A DNA stretch of 64,000 nt from Knoellia sp031844405 (GTDB taxonomy: Bacteria > Actinomycetota > Actinomycetes > Actinomycetales > Dermatophilaceae), in NCBI GenBank assembly GCA_031844405.1, contig JAUZVC010000003.1, forward strand, positions 62,001 through 126,000. The letters are read 5' to 3'. The notes under the pieces are model-generated. The model was not told the origin of the DNA. It ran no database searches and saw only the letters and a list, made by a program, of their open reading frames with translations. The position numbers were made by a program, and so were the translations under genes. How positions within the stretch are numbered: position 1 is the first letter of the stretch; the number at the start of each line of letters is the position of its first letter. Shown one piece after another: positions 18,884 to 28,245 of this stretch.

Positions 18884-20461
18884 GTGCCCGCACCCCGACC
18901 CGCCTCCCGTGACAGAGCGAGCCTTCGTGAGCTCGCGCTGCTCGTCGGCGCATCCCTGGAGAGCTCGGACGACGTCGACGTCACCGGAGTGACCCTCGAC
19001 TCCCGCGCCGTCCAACCCGGCGACCTGTATGCCGCCCTGCCGGGGGCCCGTGCGCACGGTGCCGACTTCGTCGAGCAGGCGGCGCAGGCCGGCGCGTCCG
19101 CGGTCGTCACCGACCCCGACGGCGTCGCCCGGATGCGGGAGGCCGGGGTGTCGCTGCCCGTCGTCGTCGTCGACGACCCCCGTGCCGTGCTCGGTGCCCT
19201 CGCCGCCCGGATCTACGACACGACCGACCAGGCCCTGACCATGGTCGGCATCACCGGGACCAACGGCAAGACGACGACGGCCTACCTCGTCGCCAGCGCG
19301 CTGGGGGTCCTCGGGCACCGCACGGGCCTCATCGGGACCGTCGAGACGCGGATCGGCGACGAGCACGTCAAGAGCGTCCGCACGACGCCCGAGGCCACAG
19401 ACCTGCACGCGATCCTCGCGGTCATGGAGGAGCGAGACACCGACACCTGCGTCATGGAGGTGTCGAGCCATGCACTGAGCCAGCACCGGGTCGACGGCGT
19501 CGTCTACGACCTCGCCCTCTTCACCAACCTCTCGCAGGACCACCTCGACTTCCATGCCGACATGGAGGACTACTTCGGCGCGAAGGCGCTGCTCTTCACG
19601 CCGGAGCACGCGCTGCGCGGCCTCGTCTGCGTCGACGACGTGTGGGGCCTCCGGCTCGTCGAGCGCTCGGGCGTGCCGGTGACGACCCTGACGACGCTGC
19701 CCGACCGCGAGGCCGACTGGACCGTCACCGTCGACACCGAGGACCCGTCACGGTTCCTGCTGCGAGGCAAGGGGATCGAGCTCGACCTGCGCTCCGCCCT
19801 GCCCGGCGACTTCAACGTGGCCAACACGGCGATGGCGGCCGTCGCGCTGCTCCTGCTCGGCGAGGAGACCGACGCGGTGGGCCGGGCCATCCTCACCGAC
19901 CCGCACGTCCCCGGGCGGATGGAGCGGGTGGCCTCCCCGGTCGAGGGCGAGGACCTCCTTGCCGTCGTCGACTACGCCCACACCCCCGACGCCGTCGAGG
20001 CCGCGCTCGCCGCGCTCCGCCCGACGACGCCCGGAAGGCTCGTCGTGGTCCTCGGTGCCGGCGGCGACCGCGACCGCGGCAAGCGGCACGGCATGGGCCG
20101 TGCGGCCGCGGGGATCGCGGATGCGATTGTCGTCACCGACGACAACCCCCGCGGCGAGGACCCCGCCTCGATCCGCGCCGCCGTGCTCGAGGGTGCGCGG
20201 TCCGTCGGGTCCGACGCCACGCTCGTGGAGGTCGGCGGGCGCCGCGACGCCATCCGGGAGGCCGTGCGCCTCGCGCGCGAGGGAGGGCCCGGATCCGCCG
20301 TCGCCGTCGTCGGCAAGGGCCACGAGACGGGACAGGAGGTCGGGGGAGTCGTCCACCCCTTCGACGACCGCGACGAGCTCCGGACCGCGCTCGACGGCCC
20401 CGACGACGGAAGCCTCCGCGGCCCAGCCACCACCGAGACACTCTCCGAGGAGACGTCGTGA
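18884..20461 (+). CDS. murE: UDP-MurNAc-tripeptide synthetase MurE (meso-DAP type)
   Basis: Adds the third residue to UDP-MurNAc-L-Ala-D-Glu in the cytoplasm, 525 residues. The ATP-binding loop GITGTNGKTTT starts near residue 122. The substrate-specificity motif D420-N-P-R423 (TDDNPRGED) is the signature of enzymes using meso-diaminopimelate, so the wall is predicted to be DAP-type. It begins 11 nt after ftsI at a GTG with no clear Shine-Dalgarno; TAGTCT lies 8 nt before it and may be the -10 of an internal leaderless promoter. Overlaps murF by 4 bp (GTGA). Confidence 0.96.
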   Translation: MPAPRPASRDRASLRELALLVGASLESSDDVDVTGVTLDSRAVQPGDLYAALPGARAHGADFVEQAAQAGASAVVTDPDGVARMREAGVSLPVVVVDDPRAVLGALAARIYDTTDQALTMVGITGTNGKTTTAYLVASALGVLGHRTGLIGTVETRIGDEHVKSVRTTPEATDLHAILAVMEERDTDTCVMEVSSHALSQHRVDGVVYDLALFTNLSQDHLDFHADMEDYFGAKALLFTPEHALRGLVCVDDVWGLRLVERSGVPVTTLTTLPDREADWTVTVDTEDPSRFLLRGKGIELDLRSALPGDFNVANTAMAAVALLLLGEETDAVGRAILTDPHVPGRMERVASPVEGEDLLAVVDYAHTPDAVEAALAALRPTTPGRLVVVLGAGGDRDRGKRHGMGRAAAGIADAIVVTDDNPRGEDPASIRAAVLEGARSVGSDATLVEVGGRRDAIREAVRLAREGGPGSAVAVVGKGHETGQEVGGVVHPFDDRDELRTALDGPDDGSLRGPATTETLSEETS

Positions 20462-21876
20462 TCGCCCTGTCGCTCACCGAGATCGAGACCATCACGGGTG
20501 GGACGGTCTCGGGGCTCGCCCCCGACGGCGAGGTGCCCGTCGTCACCGGGTCGGTCGTCACCGACTCGCGCGAGGCCGAGCCGGGCAGCCTCTACGTCGC
20601 CCGCATCGGTGAGTCGATGGACGGCCACCGCTTCGTCGGCGCCGCCCGCGACAACGGCGCCGTCGCCGCCCTGACGAGCCGGCCCGTCGAGGACCTGCCG
20701 TGCGTCGTCGTCGACGACGTCCAGGCCGCCTTCGTCGCCATCTCCCGCGCCGTCCTCGACCGCGCCACCGACCTCACCGTCATCGGCATCACCGGGTCGT
20801 CCGGCAAGACGAGCACCAAGGACCTCCTCGGCACGGTGCTCGGCTCCGCCGCCCCGACGATCGCTCCCGTCGGCTCCTACAACTCAGAGGTCGGGGTACC
20901 GCTCACCGTCACCCGGGTGACCGACGAGACCCGCTTCCTCGTCGTCGAGATGGGCGCCCGCGGGATCGGGCACATCGACTACCTCACCCGGATCGCGCCG
21001 CCGCGCATCGGTGTCGTCCTCAACGTCGGCACCGCCCACGTCGGTGAGTTCGGTTCGCGCGAGGCCATCGGCCGGGCCAAGTCCGAGCTCGTGCAGGCCC
21101 TGCCAGGGGACGGCGTGGCCGTCCTCAACGCCGATGACCCCGTCGTCCGCGCCATGGCCGACGTGACTCCAGCCCGCGTCGTCCTCGTCGGCGAGGCGGC
21201 GGACGCGACGGTGCGCGCCGAGGACGTCCGGGTCGGCACCGACGGCCGCGCGACCTTCCGCGCCGTGACCCCGGCGGGGCAGGCCGAGGTTGCTCTCAGG
21301 CTCGTCGGCCGCCACCACGTCGGCAACGCCCTCGCCGTCCTCGCCGTCGCCCTCGAGTGCGGGCTCGCGCTCGACGAGGCCGCGGCCGCGGTCGCCGGCG
21401 CCGGTGTCGTGAGCCGGTGGCGCATGGAGGTCACCGAGCGGGCCGACGGCGTCACCGTCGTCAACGACGCCTACAACGCCAACCCCGACTCGATGCGGGC
21501 TGCGCTCGCGGCGCTCGAGGTCATGGGGGAGGGGCGCCGGACCTGGGCCGTCCTGGGCTCGATGCTCGAGCTCGGCGACGAGTCCGACTCCGACCACGCC
21601 GAGGTGGGCCAGGAGGCCCAGCGGCGACGGGTCGACGAGCTCGTCGTCGTCGGCGAGACCGCCCGCCCCATGGCCGACATCGCACCCGTCGACGGCACGC
21701 GCGTCCGCTGGGTCGAGGACGCCGACGCGGCCGAGGCGCTGCTGCGCGCCGAACTCGTCCCGCCCGACGTCGTGTTGTTCAAGTCGAGCCGCGACGCAGG
21801 TCTACGGTGGCTCGGAGACAGACTCACGACCACCGACCCGACCGACGACGAGACCACCCAGGAGGACACCCCGTGA
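20458..21876 (+). CDS. murF: UDP-MurNAc-pentapeptide synthetase MurF
   Basis: Ligates D-Ala-D-Ala to UDP-MurNAc-tripeptide, the last cytoplasmic precursor step. 472 residues from the GTG at 20458. The Mur ligase ATP loop is GITGSSGKTSTKDLLG; NSEVGVPLTVTR and the central-domain motif NDAYNANPDSMRAAL are also typical of MurF. Start and stop overlap murE and mraY by 4 bp each. An open frame extends far upstream inside murE but out of its coding frame, so only the GTG start is accepted. Confidence 0.96.
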   Translation: MIALSLTEIETITGGTVSGLAPDGEVPVVTGSVVTDSREAEPGSLYVARIGESMDGHRFVGAARDNGAVAALTSRPVEDLPCVVVDDVQAAFVAISRAVLDRATDLTVIGITGSSGKTSTKDLLGTVLGSAAPTIAPVGSYNSEVGVPLTVTRVTDETRFLVVEMGARGIGHIDYLTRIAPPRIGVVLNVGTAHVGEFGSREAIGRAKSELVQALPGDGVAVLNADDPVVRAMADVTPARVVLVGEAADATVRAEDVRVGTDGRATFRAVTPAGQAEVALRLVGRHHVGNALAVLAVALECGLALDEAAAAVAGAGVVSRWRMEVTERADGVTVVNDAYNANPDSMRAALAALEVMGEGRRTWAVLGSMLELGDESDSDHAEVGQEAQRRRVDELVVVGETARPMADIAPVDGTRVRWVEDADAAEALLRAELVPPDVVLFKSSRDAGLRWLGDRLTTTDPTDDETTQEDTP

Positions 21877-22955
21877 AGGCCGTGCTCGTCGCTGCGGTGG
21901 TCAGCCTCGTCGTCGCGCTCTTCGGCACCCCGATGTTCATCAAGGTGCTCGTCAAGCGCGGCTACGGCCAGTTCATCCGCGACGACGGACCCACGTCGCA
22001 CCACACCAAGCGCGGGACGCCGACGATGGGTGGCGCGGTCATCGTCGCGGCGACCATCACGGCATACGGGATGGCCCATCTCGCGTTCTGGACCGCTCCG
22101 AGCTGGAGCGGGGTGCTCGTCCTCTTCCTCATGGCCGGGCTCGGGCTCGTCGGCTTCCTCGACGACTACATCAAGATCAGCAAGCAGCGCAGCCTCGGGC
22201 TCCGGTCCAAGCAGAAGCTCTTCGGCCAGGGCCTCGTCGGCGTGGTCTTCGCGATCCTCGCGCTGCAGTTCCCCAACGACCGGGGGCGCACGCCCGCCTC
22301 GACGAAGATCTCGTTCGTCCGCGACACCAACCTCGACCTCGCGTTCGCCGGGACGATCGTCGGGGTGCTGCTCTTCATCCTCTTCGCCAACGTCATCATC
22401 GCCGGCACGAGCAACGGCGTGAACCTCACCGACGGCCTCGACGGCCTCGCCACCGGCGCCTCGGTGATGACCTTCGCCGCCTACGTCCTCATCGGCATCT
22501 GGCAGTTCAACCAGAACTGCCAGACCAACGCCGGCATCAAGTGCTACGAGGTGCGCGACCCGCTCGACCTCGCGATCGTCGCCGCGGCGGCGATGGGCGC
22601 CTGCTTCGGCTTCCTCTGGTGGAACGGCTCTCCCGCCAAGATCTTCATGGGCGACACGGGCTCGCTCGCGCTCGGCGGCCTGCTCGCCGGCCTCGCCATC
22701 GTCACCCGGACCGAGTTCCTCGTCGTCATCCTCGGCGGCCTCTTCGTCACGATCACGCTCTCGGTCATCATCCAGGTCGCGTCCTTCAAGTCGACCGGCA
22801 AGCGCGTCTTCCGGATGGCCCCGCTCCAGCACCACTTCGAGCTGCTCGGCTGGCAGGAGGTCACGATCGTCATCCGCTTCTGGATCATCGCCGGACTCTT
22901 CGTGGCCCTCGGGCTCGGCCTCTTCTACGCCGAATGGGTCGTGGGCGCGGCATGA
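21873..22955 (+). CDS. mraY: Phospho-MurNAc-pentapeptide translocase MraY
   Basis: Integral membrane enzyme that transfers phospho-MurNAc-pentapeptide to undecaprenyl phosphate, making lipid I. 360 residues, about ten membrane helices. Diagnostic sequences are the early DDGPTSHHTKRGTPTMGG, the first Asp motif GLVGFLDDYIKI, the Mg-binding NLTDGLDGLATG and the late APLQHHFELLGW with its histidines. GTG at 21873 with AGGAGG 7 nt upstream. Overlaps murF and murD by 4 bp. Confidence 0.97.
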   Translation: MKAVLVAAVVSLVVALFGTPMFIKVLVKRGYGQFIRDDGPTSHHTKRGTPTMGGAVIVAATITAYGMAHLAFWTAPSWSGVLVLFLMAGLGLVGFLDDYIKISKQRSLGLRSKQKLFGQGLVGVVFAILALQFPNDRGRTPASTKISFVRDTNLDLAFAGTIVGVLLFILFANVIIAGTSNGVNLTDGLDGLATGASVMTFAAYVLIGIWQFNQNCQTNAGIKCYEVRDPLDLAIVAAAAMGACFGFLWWNGSPAKIFMGDTGSLALGGLLAGLAIVTRTEFLVVILGGLFVTITLSVIIQVASFKSTGKRVFRMAPLQHHFELLGWQEVTIVIRFWIIAGLFVALGLGLFYAEWVVGAA

Positions 22956-24442
22956 GCGGCTCCATCGACCGTCGGCTCGAGGGGCTCACCTCCCGCGAGG
23001 CCGACTGGGCCGGGCTGCGCGTCCTCGTCGCGGGGCTCGGCGTGAGCGGCTTCGCCGCCGCGGACGCCCTGCTCGAGCGGGGCGCACACGTCGTCGTCGT
23101 CGAGGGGGCCGAGCGCGACTCCACCCCGGCGATGTCCGAGCGTGCGCGCATCCTCGAGATCCTCGATGCCGAGCTCCGCTTCGGTCCCGACCACGTGACC
23201 CGTATGCCGTCCGAGCCCGTCGACCTCGTCGTCACCTCCCCGGGGTGGGCACCGACGCAGCCGCTGCTCGCGGCGGCGGCCGACGCCGGTGTCGCCATCT
23301 GGGGCGAGGTCGAGCTCGCCTGGCGCATGCGTCCGCGCGAGGGCGCCGCTCCGTGGCTCACCGTCACCGGCACCAACGGCAAGACGACCACGGTGCAGAT
23401 GCTCACCTCGATCCTGCGAGCCGCGGGCGAGCGCGCCATCAGCGCAGGCAACGTCGGCACCCCGATCCTCGAGGCGGTCATGGACCCGCAGCCGTTCGAC
23501 GCGATCGCCGTCGAGCTCTCGAGCTTCCAGCTGCACTGGTCGGACTCGATCCGGCCGCAGGCGTCGGCCTGCCTCAACGTCGCGCCCGACCACGTCGACT
23601 GGCACGGCGGCTACGACGCCTACCTCGCCGCCAAGGGCAAGGTCTACGAGGGCACCGAGGTCGCCTGCGTCTACAACGTCGACGACGCGCAGACCGAGCG
23701 GCTCGTCGAGGAGGCTGACGTGCAGGAGGGGTGCCGGGCGATCGGCTTCACCCTCGGCACCCCGGCGCCGTCGATGCTCGGCGTCGTCGGGGAGGTCCTC
23801 GCCGACCGTGCCTTCGTCGAGCAGCGCCGGCACGCCGCCGCCGAGCTCGCCTCGATCGAGGACCTGCGCGGCGACGCACCGGACGTCCCGCCCCACCTCG
23901 TCGCCAACGCCCTCGCGGCGGCCGCGCTCGCCCGGGCCCACGGTGTCGAGCCGGGCGCGGTCCGTGCCGGGCTGCGCGCCTTCAGGCCCGAGGCCCACCG
24001 CATCGCCCACGTCGCCACGATCGACGACGTCCGCTTCGTCGACGACTCCAAGGCGACGAACCCGCACGCGGCCGCGGCCTCGCTCACGGCATACGAGCAC
24101 GTCGTCTGGGTCGCGGGCGGCCTGCTCAAGGGGGCCGAGGTCGACGAGCTCGTGCGCTCGGCGGCCGGCCGCCTGCGGGGCGTGGTGCTCCTCGGCCGCG
24201 ACCGCGCGGTCATCGCCGAGGCGCTTGCCCGACACGCGCCCGATGTCCCCGTCGTCGACGTCCCCGACACGGACACTGGGACCATGGACCGCGTCGTCAG
24301 CGAAGCCGCGTCGCTCGCCCAGCCGGGTGACGTCGTGCTCCTCGCACCGGCCGCCGCGTCCATGGACATGTTCGTCAACTACGGCGCACGTGGAGACGCC
24401 TTCGCCGAGGCGGTGCTCCGCCGCGCGGCCCCTGGGGAGTGA
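22952..24442 (+). CDS. murD: UDP-MurNAc-L-alanine:D-glutamate ligase MurD
   Basis: Adds D-glutamate to UDP-MurNAc-L-Ala. 496 residues. The N-terminal Rossmann-like domain (LVAGLGVSGFAAADALLERG) is followed by the Mur ligase ATP loop VTGTNGKTTTVQML, the central motif NVAPDHVDWHGGYDAY, and the C-terminal DDSKATNPHAA found in MurD proteins. The ATG overlaps the mraY stop. Two copies of the dispersed octamer lie inside (23202 and 24087), read in different frames (RMP and TAY). Confidence 0.96.
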   Translation: MSGSIDRRLEGLTSREADWAGLRVLVAGLGVSGFAAADALLERGAHVVVVEGAERDSTPAMSERARILEILDAELRFGPDHVTRMPSEPVDLVVTSPGWAPTQPLLAAAADAGVAIWGEVELAWRMRPREGAAPWLTVTGTNGKTTTVQMLTSILRAAGERAISAGNVGTPILEAVMDPQPFDAIAVELSSFQLHWSDSIRPQASACLNVAPDHVDWHGGYDAYLAAKGKVYEGTEVACVYNVDDAQTERLVEEADVQEGCRAIGFTLGTPAPSMLGVVGEVLADRAFVEQRRHAAAELASIEDLRGDAPDVPPHLVANALAAAALARAHGVEPGAVRAGLRAFRPEAHRIAHVATIDDVRFVDDSKATNPHAAAASLTAYEHVVWVAGGLLKGAEVDELVRSAAGRLRGVVLLGRDRAVIAEALARHAPDVPVVDVPDTDTGTMDRVVSEAASLAQPGDVVLLAPAAASMDMFVNYGARGDAFAEAVLRRAAPGE

Positions 24443-24446
24443 GTCA

Positions 24447-25694
24447 GTGAGCAGCACGACCGGTTCGAGCACGGAGCGCGGCTTCGGCGCCGTGCCCGCG
24501 TGGCTCGAGCGACTCGACCGACCGGTGACGACCTACTACGTCCTCGTCGGCGTCACCTCGGTGCTCGTCGGCTTCGGCCTCATCATGGTGCTGTCCGCGT
24601 CGACGGTGTCCTCGCTCCAGGCGACCGACTCGGGCTCGGCCTACTCGATCGTCATCAGCCAGATGGTCTTCGCGGTCATCGGCGGCATCGCGCTCCTCAT
24701 CGCCTCGCGGCTCTCGGTCACGGCGTGGAAGCGGCTCACCCTGCCACTGCTGGGCGCCGGACTCGTGCTCCAGGCGCTCGTCTTCACCCCGCTCGGCGTC
24801 GACGTCAAGGGCAACCGCAACTGGCTCGACTTCGGGTTCTTCACCGTCCAGCCCTCCGAGCTGCTCAAGGTGGGTCTCGCGCTGAGCGGCGGACTCATCC
24901 TCTCGGCGAAGCGCAGACAGCTCGCCCGGGTCGGTCACGCCCTCGTGCCCTACGTCGCGCCCATCGCGATGCTGGCCATCGGACTCGTCCTGCTCGGCCA
25001 CGACCTCGGCACGGTGCTCGTCATGTCGGCGGTCGTCGGTGGCGTGCTCTTCACCGCCGGTGTGCCCGGGCGCTGGTTCGCCCTCGCCGCCGGGGCGTTC
25101 GCCGCGATCGCCGTGACGTTCGTCCTCACGAGTCCCAACCGGCTCGGGCGCTTCGACGTCTGGCTCGGGCGCGACACCGACCAGTTCGGCGCGGCCCGCC
25201 AGTCGATCCACGGCCGCTACGCCCTCGCCGACGGCGGGTGGACCGGCGTCGGGCTCGGTCAGTCGCGCGAGAAGTGGGAGTGGCTCTCCGAGCCCCACAA
25301 CGACTTCATCTTCGCGATCATCGGCGAGGAGCTGGGCCTGCCGGGCACGATCATGGTCCTGGCGCTCTTCGTCGTCCTCGCGCTGGCCTGCTACCGGCTC
25401 GTCATGCGGTCCTCGGACTTCTTCGTCCGCGTCGCCACCGCCGGCATCATGAGCTGGATCATCGTCCAGGCGATGATCAACGTCGGCGCCGTCATCGGGC
25501 TGCTCCCGGTCATCGGCGTCCCGTTGCCGCTCGTCTCCTCCGGTGGCAGCTCGCTCGTGACGACGATGCTCGCGCTCGGCATCCTCCTCTCGTTCGCCCG
25601 CGCCGAACCCGGCTGCGCGAAGGCGCTCGCCGGTCGTCCCTCGCTGGTCAAGCGCTCGTTCGCCGTCCTGCCGAAGCGGCGGTCGAACCGATGA
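24447..25694 (+). CDS. ftsW: Septal peptidoglycan glycosyltransferase FtsW (SEDS family)
   Basis: Polytopic membrane protein that polymerises lipid II at the septum together with FtsI. 415 residues with ~10 membrane helices. SEDS landmarks are NRNWLDFGFFTVQPSELLKVG, GHDLGTVLV (containing the catalytically important Asp), ADGGWTGVGLGQSREKWEWL and the late GVPLPLVSSGGSSLV. GTG at 24447, 4 nt after the murD stop, with GGGGAGTGA upstream. Its stop overlaps the murG start (ATGA). Confidence 0.95.
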   Translation: MSSTTGSSTERGFGAVPAWLERLDRPVTTYYVLVGVTSVLVGFGLIMVLSASTVSSLQATDSGSAYSIVISQMVFAVIGGIALLIASRLSVTAWKRLTLPLLGAGLVLQALVFTPLGVDVKGNRNWLDFGFFTVQPSELLKVGLALSGGLILSAKRRQLARVGHALVPYVAPIAMLAIGLVLLGHDLGTVLVMSAVVGGVLFTAGVPGRWFALAAGAFAAIAVTFVLTSPNRLGRFDVWLGRDTDQFGAARQSIHGRYALADGGWTGVGLGQSREKWEWLSEPHNDFIFAIIGEELGLPGTIMVLALFVVLALACYRLVMRSSDFFVRVATAGIMSWIIVQAMINVGAVIGLLPVIGVPLPLVSSGGSSLVTTMLALGILLSFARAEPGCAKALAGRPSLVKRSFAVLPKRRSNR

Positions 25695-26797
25695 GCCCGG
25701 CGCCCTCCGTCGGCTCGGTGCTGCTCGCGGGCGGCGGCACCGCGGGTCACGTCTCGCCACTCCTCGCCCTCGCCGACTGCCTGCGCCGGCGCGAGCCCGA
25801 CGTGCACGTCGTCGCGCTCGGCACGGCCGAGGGCCTCGAGGCACGCCTCGTCCCCGCCCGCGGCTACGACCTCGAGGTCGTCCCCAAGGTGCCCATGCCC
25901 CGGCGCCCCTCGGCGGACCTGCTCCGCCTCCCGGGCTCCCTGCGCCGGGCCGTGGCAGCCGCCGACGCGGCGATCGCGAGCTCGGGAGCGCGGGTCGTCG
26001 TCGGGTTCGGCGGCTACGTCGCGACTCCCGCCTACCTCGCGGCGCGACGACGCGGCATACCCGTCGTCATCCACGAGCAGAACGCCCGCCCCGGCCTGGC
26101 CAACAAGCTCGGCGCGCGCTTCGCGAAGCACGTCGCGGTCACCTTCCCCGGCACCCCGCTGCCCAACGCCACCGTGACCGGTATGCCGTTGCGTCGCGAG
26201 ATCGCGCTCCTCGACCGCCGCGCGAGCAGGGCCGAGGCGCTTGCGGCCTTCGGGCTCGACCCACAGTGGCCGACCGTCCTCGTCACGGGTGGGTCCCTCG
26301 GCGCCCAGCGCATCAACGAGGCGTTCCGCACCGCCATGGGCTCCCTGAGGGCCGCCGGGGTCCAGGTCCTCCACGTCACGGGTGTGGGCAAGGAGTTCCC
26401 CGTCGACGAGGGCGACGCCGGCGCGCCCTACGTCGTCGTCCCCTACGCCGATCGCATGGAGCTCGCCTACGCCGCGGCCGACGTCGTCGTCGCACGCTCC
26501 GGGGCCAACACCGTCTGCGAGCTCACGGCCGTCGGTCTGCCCGCGGCCTACGTCCCCCTGCCCATCGGCAACGGCGAGCAGCGGCTCAACGCGGAGGCGG
26601 TCGTCTCCGCCGGTGGCGGGCTGCTCGTCGAGGACGCCGACCTCACCGCGGGCTGGATCGAGTCGACCCTCGTGCCGCTGCTGCGCGACGCGTCACGGCT
26701 CAGCGAGATGGCTGCCGCCGCGGCCTCGGTCGGCGAGCGCGACGGCGACGAGCTGCTGGCCGACCTCGTGGCCGACGCCGCCTCCGGGGGGTCGTGA
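25691..26797 (+). CDS. murG: UDP-GlcNAc:lipid I N-acetylglucosaminyltransferase MurG
   Basis: Peripheral membrane GT-B glycosyltransferase that converts lipid I to lipid II. 368 residues. The N-terminal loop is LLAGGGTAGHVSPLLALA; GFGGYVATPAYLAA and IHEQNARPGLANK are typical of the acceptor domain; TGGSLGAQRINEAF and the donor-binding SGANTVCELTAVGLPAAYVP mark the C-domain. Two octamer copies fall inside: at 26054 it uses a rare ATA isoleucine codon (GIP), at 26181 it is read as GMP. Confidence 0.97.
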   Translation: MSPAPSVGSVLLAGGGTAGHVSPLLALADCLRRREPDVHVVALGTAEGLEARLVPARGYDLEVVPKVPMPRRPSADLLRLPGSLRRAVAAADAAIASSGARVVVGFGGYVATPAYLAARRRGIPVVIHEQNARPGLANKLGARFAKHVAVTFPGTPLPNATVTGMPLRREIALLDRRASRAEALAAFGLDPQWPTVLVTGGSLGAQRINEAFRTAMGSLRAAGVQVLHVTGVGKEFPVDEGDAGAPYVVVPYADRMELAYAAADVVVARSGANTVCELTAVGLPAAYVPLPIGNGEQRLNAEAVVSAGGGLLVEDADLTAGWIESTLVPLLRDASRLSEMAAAAASVGERDGDELLADLVADAASGGS

Positions 26798-28245
26798 CCG
26801 TGGCGCGCAACCCCCGGTTCGACTTCACGAGCGAGGTCCCCGGGCTCGAGACGCTGGGCCGGGTCCACCTCATCGCCATCGGCGGCGCAGGCATGTCCGC
26901 GGTGGCGCGGATCCTCCTCGCCCGGGGCGTCGAGGTGAGCGGCTCCGACGCCAAGGACAGCCCGGTCCTCGAGACGCTGCGCGGCCTCGGCGCCCGCGTC
27001 GTCGTGGGCCACGACCCGGCCAACGTCGAGGGCGCCGACACCGTCGTCATCTCGTCGGCGATCCCCGAGACCAACGTCGAGCTCGCGGCTGCGCGAGCCG
27101 CCGGATGCCTCGTCCTGCACCGCTCACAGGGCCTCGCCGCGACGATGAAGGACGCGCGCCCGGCCGCGGTCGCCGGTGCCAACGGCAAGACGACGACGAC
27201 CTCGATGCTCACCGTCGCCCTCCAGCACGCCGGCCTCGACCCGTCCTTCGCCTCGGGCGGCGAGCTCACCGGTCAGGGCACCAACGCCGAGTGGACCGAC
27301 GGCGAGGTCTTCGTCGTCGAGGCCGACGAGAGCGACGGGTCGTTCCTCGTGTACCGTCCCGAGGTCGCGGTCGTCACCAACGTCCAGCCCGACCACCTCG
27401 ACTTCTACGGCACCTTCGAGGCGGTCCAGGAGGCCTACGCCGAGTTCGTCGCCTCGCTGCGTCCCGGCGGCCTCCTCGTCGCGTGCGCCGACGACGCGGG
27501 CTCGGCCCGGCTGGCGGCCCGTGCAGCCGCGTCGGGCACGCGGGTGCTCACCTACGGCTTCGCCGACGACGCGGACCTCCGGCTGTCCGAGCACCGCCCC
27601 GATCCGGAGGGCATCGGCACGACGACGACGCTGCACCTGCCCGGTGGAGGAGGGGCCACGCTCCGCCTCCGCACGCCCGGCGCTCACAACGCCCTCAACG
27701 CGGCGGCAGCGCTGCTCGGCGCGACGGACGGCTTCGGCGCAGACCCGGCGCTCGTCCTCGACGGACTCGCCGGCTTCGAGGGCGCCCGCCGTCGGTTCGA
27801 GGTCCGGGGCGAGGTGCGCGGCGTGACCGTCGTCGACGACTACGCGCACAACCCCGGCAAGGTCGCGGCCGTCGTCTCGACCGCCGCCGAGATCGCCACA
27901 CGCCGCGGCGGTCGCCTCCACGTGGCCTTCCAGCCCCACCTCTACTCACGCACCCGCGACTTCGCCGAGGGCTTCGCTGCCGGTCTCGCGCCGGCTCACA
28001 CGGTCGCGCTGCTCGACGTCTACGGTGCCCGCGAGCAGCCGATGGAGGGCGTGACGAGCGAGCTCGTGGCCGGGCCCCTGCGCGCTCTGCCCGGGCTCCG
28101 GACGGTCACCGTGGGAGGCACCTTCGCGGACGTGGCGTCCGCCATCGCGGCGCAGGCCACCGACGGCGACCTCGTCCTCACCGTGGGTGCGGGCGACGTC
28201 ACCGAGCTCGCGACCCACGTGCTCTCCGCACTGGGGGAGAGATGA
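26794..28245 (+). CDS. murC: UDP-MurNAc:L-alanine ligase MurC
   Basis: First amino-acid ligase of the precursor pathway, 483 residues. Signatures are the N-terminal HLIAIGGAGMSAVARILL, the ATP loop GANGKTTTTSMLT, EADESDGSFL, NVQPDHLDFYGTFE and the C-terminal DDYAHNPGKVAAV with FQPHLYSRTRDF. GTG at 26794 overlaps the murG stop (GTGA); a second GTG two codons on (26800) is equally possible. murB and ddl are not in the window. Confidence 0.95.
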   Translation: MTVARNPRFDFTSEVPGLETLGRVHLIAIGGAGMSAVARILLARGVEVSGSDAKDSPVLETLRGLGARVVVGHDPANVEGADTVVISSAIPETNVELAAARAAGCLVLHRSQGLAATMKDARPAAVAGANGKTTTTSMLTVALQHAGLDPSFASGGELTGQGTNAEWTDGEVFVVEADESDGSFLVYRPEVAVVTNVQPDHLDFYGTFEAVQEAYAEFVASLRPGGLLVACADDAGSARLAARAAASGTRVLTYGFADDADLRLSEHRPDPEGIGTTTTLHLPGGGGATLRLRTPGAHNALNAAAALLGATDGFGADPALVLDGLAGFEGARRRFEVRGEVRGVTVVDDYAHNPGKVAAVVSTAAEIATRRGGRLHVAFQPHLYSRTRDFAEGFAAGLAPAHTVALLDVYGAREQPMEGVTSELVAGPLRALPGLRTVTVGGTFADVASAIAAQATDGDLVLTVGAGDVTELATHVLSALGER